Assembly (NCBI GenBank): GCA_025526995.1
Contig: JAHLKG010000024.1
Span: forward strand, 425,925 to 489,924
Reading direction: 5' to 3'
DNA length: 64,000 bases
From: Powellomyces hirtus
Lineage: Eukaryota; Chytridiomycota; Chytridiomycetes; Spizellomycetales; Powellomycetaceae
Shown here: positions 58,551 through 64,000 of the stretch, piece after piece
Layout: each line of letters starts with the position of its first letter
Numbering within the stretch: the first letter of the stretch is position 1
Position numbers and translations under genes: made by a program
Notes under the pieces: model-generated
What the model was told of the DNA's origin: nothing
The model's database searches: none
What the model saw: the letters and a program-made list of their open reading frames with translations, nothing else

Positions 58551-58662
58551 CCCTTGCCTTATTTCATGGGTGACGCTACTTTAAACCCATTGCACGATTC
58601 ATACTACCCTTGCCTTATTTCATGGGTGACGCTACTTTAAACCCATTGCACGATTCATACTA
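58551..58662 (+). repeat. 56-bp tandem repeat, two identical units
   Basis: Units at 58551-58606 and 58607-58662 start CCCTTGCCTTATTTCATGGG and are identical by eye. They lie between the 3' ends of the 204-residue gene and the CRN-like gene. Confidence 0.9.
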
Positions 58663-58808
58663 CTGTAAACCTATGTCGTGATTGACGCTACTGCGGTACG
58701 TAATCTCCCAAACGCGGGAAGTGTGCTGCAAGGTCCGAGAAGCTATGACATGGAAGGACGGGATTAAAACCCGCGTAAAGCAGAGCAGGTGCGAGTGCTG
58801 CAAGCCAC

Positions 58809-60713
58809 TCACCGTATACAGTATTGATCATATAGCGTTTTGTCCCGCTTCTTGAACTCGTCGATTCGCGCGTCGGGCACGATAAATACCAGGTGCACGG
58901 ACGTCGCCTCAATGTTTAGACGATGCGCCCAATCGGCTTTTTTCTTCTCGAAGGTGGCCGAGTCCAGTATGTGGCTAGCCAGGTCCCTCACAGTGAGCTG
59001 CATAGCAAGCAGCATCTTCTCGCGCCCAACATACAAGAGGCAATCCACTTCCGGGTAGTTCATAACGTCGGGGACATACAATACATTCCCCCCGTTTGCA
59101 AGTTTTGAGGAATCAACGAACGGGACCCTTTGACCTCCGAAATGTTCGACGAATTGAATGTAGCCACTGGCAGTCAGCGTGTCGCTGGTGGTAATAGCTC
59201 GAATCATTTTCAAATGAAATGACCTCTTCCACTCGAGAACACTTATGAAGTAATGCTCCACAACTCTACCCTTCGTATCCGCGGTATATTCCGTACTCGA
59301 CAAGATTTCGTGGCATGTAAGGTCCAGGACAGTATCGAGCGGAGCGTAGTAACATGCGAGAAGAGCTGTACGAGCGATGCCATGGATGGCCCTGACTGTG
59401 TACCTTGTGGTATCTCCGCTAGTGAGGGTCACTCCGCACTTGTAGACCAACATAAAGCGTCGGTCGTACTGATTAGGTCGCTCTACCATAGGGACGGCCA
59501 ATAGCATGTACGAAATGGCTCTCTGAATAGCCATGAGATCGCCCTTCGATTTGAATTCTGTGTGCCGTTTCGTGTAATAGCTAAGCCGCTTCCGTACGAA
59601 ATCTCGTAGAACGGTGGTGAACGAGGGAGCGGTATTGGGGGTGCGTAGTTTCTGGTAAACGTTCAAGAACTCATAGAGCTCCAAGAAAAAGCCGCCGGTC
59701 CAGTATGCCACCTGCTCTACCTGATCGGGGGATAGTGCTACCTGTTGCCACGTAAGAAATTTATCGACCTCGTCCGTCGATACTTGCTGTGGAACGATGC
59801 GGAAGAGCGCGAAACGACGAAGTCCCTTTGGGAAGCCCTCATTGTTCGCACTAGCGACTACAATGACCTTCACTTGAGAATGCGGAGAAGCGAGTGTCTC
59901 CACAAGACTCCAAGGGAAGCTATATTGGTGGTTCCTTTCGTAGATGGAATTCGCTTGATCAAACACAAAGACGAGTTCTATCTTTCTAGCTTTGCACCAC
60001 TCAGTTAAATGGTTCAGAAACAGCGCAAAAAGATCTTTTCTTCCCTCCTCTGCTCCGGGCACAACTCCCCTGATATCCTCCACCCACTTGGCTATCCCTA
60101 GCTCGTTGTCGTCGTGTTCCCGGCCGAATGCCGCACGGATTTCGTCGAGCAGGACACTGGTCGCTTGCATAGATGAGAACAGCATTGTCCACTCTTCGCA
60201 ATCACTTACATAAACAACCCGATAATTGGGAAGCGCACGGAGGCAATGAACGAGTCCATAGATGAGATACGTCTTGCCAATACCCCAGGGACCGGTGATG
60301 TACAACCGATTGGTCGCAGGGGGCCCTGTTCCACTCAATTCACTCTCCGTGGATATGGTTACTTTGGCGCTTGCAGTCGGCGGCATGGGCTCTGCTTCAG
60401 TAGCTTCAGCGACTTCAGATACTAGGTCGATTTCCATCTCCATTGACTCAGTTGTCACCGGTGATTCCATGTCTACACCAGCCGAAAGGAATTGGTCGAC
60501 TCGGTCGTACAGCTCATGTAGCGTGGATCGTATGAAGTAATTCATAATCTTCTTGTTGACACGGAGCCTGCTCTGGGTGAACTGCATTGGTAAGAGAGGG
60601 AGTTGAAGGACTGTCCCGGGCGGCTGCTCGAGTAAATCGAGGCTTTCCAGGGAGTCGATGGCGGCTTTTAACTCGGTTCCTGAGTAAGGAGACATGACAT
60701 GTAGGCGAGGCAA
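58809..60713 (-). CDS. Crinkler (CRN)-type P-loop NTPase with C-terminal nuclease-like domain
   Basis: A single 634-residue frame. Known CRN proteins of chytrids, oomycetes and other eukaryotes combine a P-loop NTPase with a restriction-endonuclease-fold domain and are thought to act as effectors on nuclei or in conflicts between selfish elements. Here a Walker A motif (GPWGIGKT, 141-148) and a Walker B-like strand (ELVFVFDQAN, 246-255, the D-Q-x-N form usual in CRNs) mark the NTPase, followed by helical regions (WTGGFFLELYEFLNVY). The C-terminal 90 residues hold a nuclease-like pattern: Asp 557 in NYPEVDCLL, then LLAMQLTV with Gln 572, then His 581. No classical ubiquitin-like header or LFLAK motif is seen at the N-terminus, and no signal peptide. 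The frame is intact. The assignment is by motif layout, not by search. Confidence 0.7.
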   Translation of the reverse strand: MPRLHVMSPYSGTELKAAIDSLESLDLLEQPPGTVLQLPLLPMQFTQSRLRVNKKIMNYFIRSTLHELYDRVDQFLSAGVDMESPVTTESMEMEIDLVSEVAEATEAEPMPPTASAKVTISTESELSGTGPPATNRLYITGPWGIGKTYLIYGLVHCLRALPNYRVVYVSDCEEWTMLFSSMQATSVLLDEIRAAFGREHDDNELGIAKWVEDIRGVVPGAEEGRKDLFALFLNHLTEWCKARKIELVFVFDQANSIYERNHQYSFPWSLVETLASPHSQVKVIVVASANNEGFPKGLRRFALFRIVPQQVSTDEVDKFLTWQQVALSPDQVEQVAYWTGGFFLELYEFLNVYQKLRTPNTAPSFTTVLRDFVRKRLSYYTKRHTEFKSKGDLMAIQRAISYMLLAVPMVERPNQYDRRFMLVYKCGVTLTSGDTTRYTVRAIHGIARTALLACYYAPLDTVLDLTCHEILSSTEYTADTKGRVVEHYFISVLEWKRSFHLKMIRAITTSDTLTASGYIQFVEHFGGQRVPFVDSSKLANGGNVLYVPDVMNYPEVDCLLYVGREKMLLAMQLTVRDLASHILDSATFEKKKADWAHRLNIEATSVHLVFIVPDARIDEFKKRDKTLYDQYCIR

Positions 60714-60772
60714 AATAGATGGAAGAGAGGAAACGATGTCAGATTGGTAGTTTGTTTTTTTGTCGTTTGTCA

Positions 60773-60847
60773 GGCGCCACGGTTAGCGCCACGGTCAGCG
60801 CCACGGTTAATCATTCCAACCGGCGCCACGGTTAATCATTCCAACCG
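60773..60847. repeat. nested minisatellite GCGCCACGGTTA
   Basis: Three copies of GCGCCACGGTTA (one with C for T) are followed by a longer unit GCGCCACGGTTAATCATTCC plus AACCG, repeated twice with overlap. It sits between the divergent starts of the CRN-like gene and the 75-residue ORF, so it is in their shared promoter. Confidence 0.85.
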
Positions 60848-60880
60848 CGCGTTTGCTTCCAAAGTTCAAATCACCAACGA

Positions 60881-61108
60881 ATGGAAGGCCGACCTCTCGA
60901 GATCGAGCGACGTCGCCAAGTAATCTACCCCATCATGTCTGAGAAAAAGAGACGGTCGTTGGCTTCCGAAAGGGAGAGGCTAAAGGACCATCCGGCCTTC
61001 AACTACGATATAAGGCACATCACGGCTTTTATGGACAGCTATCGTGAGGGAGTGTCATACGCCCCGCGTCCAAAATACTATTTCCCAAGCCACTGGTTCG
61101 ATCTCTAA
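60881..61108 (+). CDS. small 75-residue charged protein (hypothetical)
   Basis: An open frame from ATG 60881 to a stop ending at 61108, divergent from the CRN-like gene with 167 bases between starts. It is rich in Arg/Glu/Lys (MSEKKRRSLASERERLKDHP) and ends in an aromatic segment (RPKYYFPSHWFDL). It is similar in style, not demonstrably in sequence, to the charged protein at 57464. No family is recognised. It may be a real small gene or a 5' exon of a longer one. Confidence 0.35.
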   Translation: MEGRPLEIERRRQVIYPIMSEKKRRSLASERERLKDHPAFNYDIRHITAFMDSYREGVSYAPRPKYYFPSHWFDL

Positions 61109-61394
61109 AGGACGCGGATCGAAGTTAGCTATGGAATGGCTGAAATAAGCCTAATTCCACCTCATCATCACATGCATCCTGAAACAAAGATAAGACGTGT
61201 CTTTGTACTCGGTGAACTCGCTGCTGTATGTGCGATAAGAAAAGCAGCTTAATAGTTGTCGCGATAAGCGGAAATGGGCATGAAGTATAAATAGTAGAGT
61301 ACCTCCCGCTCCCGTTTAAAGAAATATATGGTCTTTTGAACCCACACTTGGTTTCTATTCCTTGTTCTATCAATCAAAGACACCCAAAACTGCT

Positions 61395-61780
61395 TGTGAG
61401 ATGCCTGAGTTTTCAGGCGGGAGAAGTGGACTAGAAATTCGATTCAAGCGAGATTGACAAGAGGAAGTGCTAATTTAGAAGAGTGAAGATGTAGAAGTCT
61501 TAAATTTCTTTAAGGGGAAGGACGATCGCGTGTGTGGATTGTCTCTGCTCGAGAAAGGGGGGATTTTTTCCCTTCCCTATTATATAGAGAAATGGGTTTC
61601 TAACTATAGTAACGTGGAGATGATCTCTTGGCAATCCCAAAACTGCGGGGTAGTTTCGGGGGTCGCTTATGAGCGACTTATGGTATTCGCTTATGAGGCG
61701 CGTCTGCCTTGATGTAGGTTATGGCTTTTTACTAGCCGAAAAAGATATATATGTATATATGCCTTTATGGCCATCTCACA
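61395..61780 (-). repeat. 3' LTR of the Ty3/gypsy element
   Basis: On the element's strand (minus) the LTR starts TGTGAGATGG at 61780 and ends GCATCTCACA at 61395: a perfect 9-base terminal inverted repeat with the TG...CA ends standard for LTRs, 386 bases long. It is preceded by a purine tract. A TATA-like TATATAAT lies near 61579-61586 on the minus strand. The 5' LTR is absent because the element is truncated at the telomere, so no target-site duplication can be checked. Confidence 0.85.
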
Positions 61781-61796
61781 CCCCCCTTTGCCTCTT
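61781..61796 (-). other. polypurine tract of the Ty3 element
   Basis: On the minus strand the sequence AAGAGGCAAAGGGGGG directly precedes the LTR start TGTGAG, the position where plus-strand DNA synthesis of LTR elements is primed. Confidence 0.75.
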
Positions 61797-62063
61797 GGGC
61801 TTTAAAACAGGAGGCATGAGGTTACTGAGTCGCAGGACGAGCTCTCATGCAGCTTCAGTTGCTGGCTTGCCATAGGACGAGCTCCCATATGGTGTCAGCT
61901 TCTGGTGTAGCGCTTAGGTTTACACTGGCTTCAATCTCTCCGTCAAGTAGATTGATACTCGAAACCCCGTCGGGCTCGGTATGAAGTTCGGCTCATAGCC
62001 TGGATAGGGAGCGGCTCCTGAGCGGCTTTGTCCATTTGAATAGGGAGCTCAAGCTTTGTTCGT

Positions 62064-63734
62064 CTATCTAAATCTCAGCAGAGGGTTGTTAGCCCTCCAT
62101 ATTTCAAATGCTTCGGAATCCTTAACGTTGGCTTCTGGTTGCCATGAAGGTTCCGGCCAGCCGACGTATTTTGTCAAGAACATTCGACGGCGGCTATGGC
62201 GTTGGCCGGTTATTCGTTCGTCGAGTATGGCTTCGACAGGATATTCGAGCTCTCCTTTGATTAAGACGGGTTCTGGAGGAGGCGGCGTCTTATCGCGGAG
62301 TGGGTGCATAGATGGTACATGCTCTCGCAGGATGTTAACGTGGAAGTAGGGCCAAATTGCTTTGAGGACCGTATGGGACAGGTCTAGGCGATATGTATCC
62401 GGGTGAGGTCCTTTAGCCGAGATGGTGAATGGCCCGATCCATTTAGGCGTGAGATTGAGCGGTTTGACTTGGTCAAAGTTGATAGTGAGCTGTTCGCGAT
62501 TGAGATCAACAAGGTCGCCGACTTCAAAGGCGATGGGGATTCGCCCCTGATTGAAGTATTGTTCATAACGATCTTGTTCATTGCGAAGCGCCTGTTGCAC
62601 AGTGAGGTGAATATCCGCAGCACCTTTTTGATATAATTGGACAAGTGCTTGCTCTGGCGGTGCCATTCGGGCGAGTTGTTCAGGATCGATATTCCAACCG
62701 GGTGGACGCGGCATTTGATTTAGCTCAATTTCAAACGGGGCCAGGCCATTCAGGTGACGTCGTGGCATGGAATTCAGGCAGAATTCCACGAGAAGAAGGA
62801 ACTCGCGCCAATTTGTTCCGCTATAATCCAGGTATTTACGAGTAATGAACTTAGCAACTTGGATCATTCTTTCTACTCGGCCATCTGTTTGTTGATGTCG
62901 GGCCGTGGAAAATTCATGTCGGACGTCAGTTAATTTGGCGAAGGCAGAGAAAAGATCTGCCAGTAATCGTGGCTCTCGATCGGAGATGATGAGGACAGGT
63001 ATACCGGTATGTTTCCAGACTTGGCTCAAGATGAGAGTCATCAATTCACGTGTAGATAGTGTGCTTTCCGTGGGGATTAGATGTGTTCGACTGGATAAAT
63101 AATCCACAATGCAGATGATAAAAGGGCGCTCAGAACTTCCTCGGGGTCGAGGCAATTCGAAGAGGTCGAACCCTTGAGTATGATTGACTGTGGATGGTAT
63201 AGGGAGTGGTCGAAGAAGGCCATTGCGTTGTGGGCGCGAAAAGGAGCGGCATTTGGCGCAAGTACGAACAAAAGAACGAATGTCCTGTTGTATCTTAGGC
63301 CAAAAGTAACGGCATAGCATTTTGGCATAAGTAGCCATTGGGCCTTGGTGTCCTCCGTTAGGTAGCTCGTCATGGAATTCCCGAAGTACATGGGGTCTTA
63401 TCGAGTATGGGACATAGAGACGTTCGTCTTCGTACATGATGATCCCATCCGGTCGTATCGCAAATCGTCGATATCGACCTGGTCGCTCGTGCTCAGGTTT
63501 CCGTAGTAATTCAAGAATATGATTCGCGTAGTCATCTTGTCGTAGCTCGCGTTTCCACTCTTCAAATCCGAATGTAGTCGGAAATGGATGTTCATTGGCA
63601 TTCATATAGGCAGTGATCATTAGCCGTTTCTGACATTCAATGTATCGTGGTGCATAAGTAGGACTTCGAGAAAGTAAGTCGGCAATGGTGTTGAATTGGC
63701 CGGGGAGATATTGAATAGAGAAATCAAACTCCTG
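62064..63734 (-). pseudogene. Ty3/gypsy polyprotein fragment (RNase H end, integrase, chromodomain)
   Basis: The frame is open from the telomere junction to a stop at 62064, about 556 codons with no lesion. Its first residues (QEFDFSIQYLPGQFNTIADL, then LSR) are the C-terminal end of RNase H. Next come the integrase zinc region (HDEL...GGHQG, then CAKC) and the D-D-E core: GFDLFELP, ISDREPRL and TDGRVERMIQ. The C-terminal integrase region follows (KWIGPFTI) and then a chromodomain (EYPVEAILDERI, FLTKYVGW, SWQPEANV) with its aromatic cage residues, so this is a chromovirus. The intact frame implies recent arrival or recent truncation. With no start codon context, RT or 5' LTR it cannot transpose on its own. 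Confidence 0.9.
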
Positions 63735-64000
63735 TAGGGTTAGGGTTAGGGTTAGGGTTAGGGTTAGGGTTAGGGTCTAGTTAGGGTTAGGGTTAGGGTT
63801 AGGGTTAGGGTTAGGGTTAGGGTTAGGGATAGGGTTAGGGTTAGGGTTAGGGTTAGGGTTAGGGTTAGGGTTAGGGTTAGGGTTAGGGTTAGGGTTAGGG
63901 TTAGGGTTAGGGTTAGGGTTAGGGTTAGGGTTAGGGGTTAGGGTTAGGGTTAGGGTTAGGGTTAGGGTTAGGGTTAGGGTTAGGGTTAGGGTTAGGGTTA
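63735..64000 (+). repeat. telomere array, TTAGGG
   Basis: About 266 bases of TTAGGG reading outward to the right edge, as expected for the G-strand at a right-hand chromosome end. Variant units are seen near 63776 (GGGTCTAGTTAGGG), near 63828 (GGGATAGGG) and near 63933 (TTAGGGGTTAGGG). The first unit abuts Ty3 coding DNA with no subtelomeric transition. Confidence 0.97.

Larger units (their letters stand above)
61395..63734 (-). mobile_element. 5'-truncated Ty3/gypsy chromovirus at the chromosome end
   Basis: The element keeps the end of RNase H, integrase, chromodomain, a purine tract and the 3' LTR (about 2.34 kb). Its 5' part (5' LTR, gag, protease, reverse transcriptase) is absent: telomere repeats begin at 63735, inside coding sequence. 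The 5' end faces the telomere. Confidence 0.9.

Noticed and set aside
58321..58662. Regularly spaced repeats that might suggest a CRISPR array
   Set aside because: The repeats are two-copy tandem or inverted units in a eukaryotic subtelomere, without repeat-spacer periodicity.

Overview
The window is fungal nuclear DNA, most likely from a zoosporic fungus (chytrid or close relative), and runs into a chromosome end. The right edge is a TTAGGG telomere array (63735-64000). The genes carry many short GT-AG introns. The content is a conserved fungal core (U2AF1, HRQ1, sideroflexin, sterol glucosyltransferase, chitin deacetylase) followed by TmcB/TmcC-like, class C receptor-like and Crinkler (CRN)-like genes, which are typical of zoosporic lineages. 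That taxonomic placement is inference from gene content.

Layout. 1-8644: the 5' end of a minus-strand gene, then about 8 kb with no gene I can support apart from one weak coiled-coil candidate. 8645-23004: dense housekeeping block with U2AF1 (-), a GPI-type chitin deacetylase (+), the 13-exon RecQ-like helicase HRQ1 (-) and, divergent from it, an OAC1-like mitochondrial carrier (+) that carries a C-terminal pair of EF-hands. 23339-30285: the 3' part of a DUF1115-domain gene (-), a broken nucleotidyltransferase-like pseudogene (+), and a 10-exon SH3-SH3-DH-PH Rho guanine-nucleotide exchange factor (+). 30577-35475: sideroflexin (-) and a sterol glucosyltransferase (-), with a 296-bp inverted-repeat element between them. 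36127-38714: a class C GPCR-like receptor whose ligand-binding part is still readable but whose membrane part is reduced to a TM7 remnant. 39243-49110: an SDR oxidoreductase (+), a large TmcB/TmcC-like membrane protein (+) and a cationic amino-acid transporter (-). 51025-55890: a Cys-rich secreted, probably GPI-anchored protein (-) and two 7TM proteins (+).

55891-64000 is subtelomeric. It has nested repeats and palindromes, a 204-residue gene built from an internally duplicated exon-intron module, a CRN-type P-loop NTPase/nuclease gene (-), a small divergent ORF, and a Ty3/gypsy chromovirus with an intact 3' LTR. The 5' half of that element is missing and telomere repeats begin inside its RNase H coding region.

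Exon models were built by hand from reading frame, splice consensus and family conservation, and their phases were checked. They fit for U2AF1, chitin deacetylase, HRQ1, the carrier, RhoGEF, sideroflexin, sterol glucosyltransferase, amino-acid transporter and the 204-residue gene. No RNA genes or CRISPR arrays were recognised.
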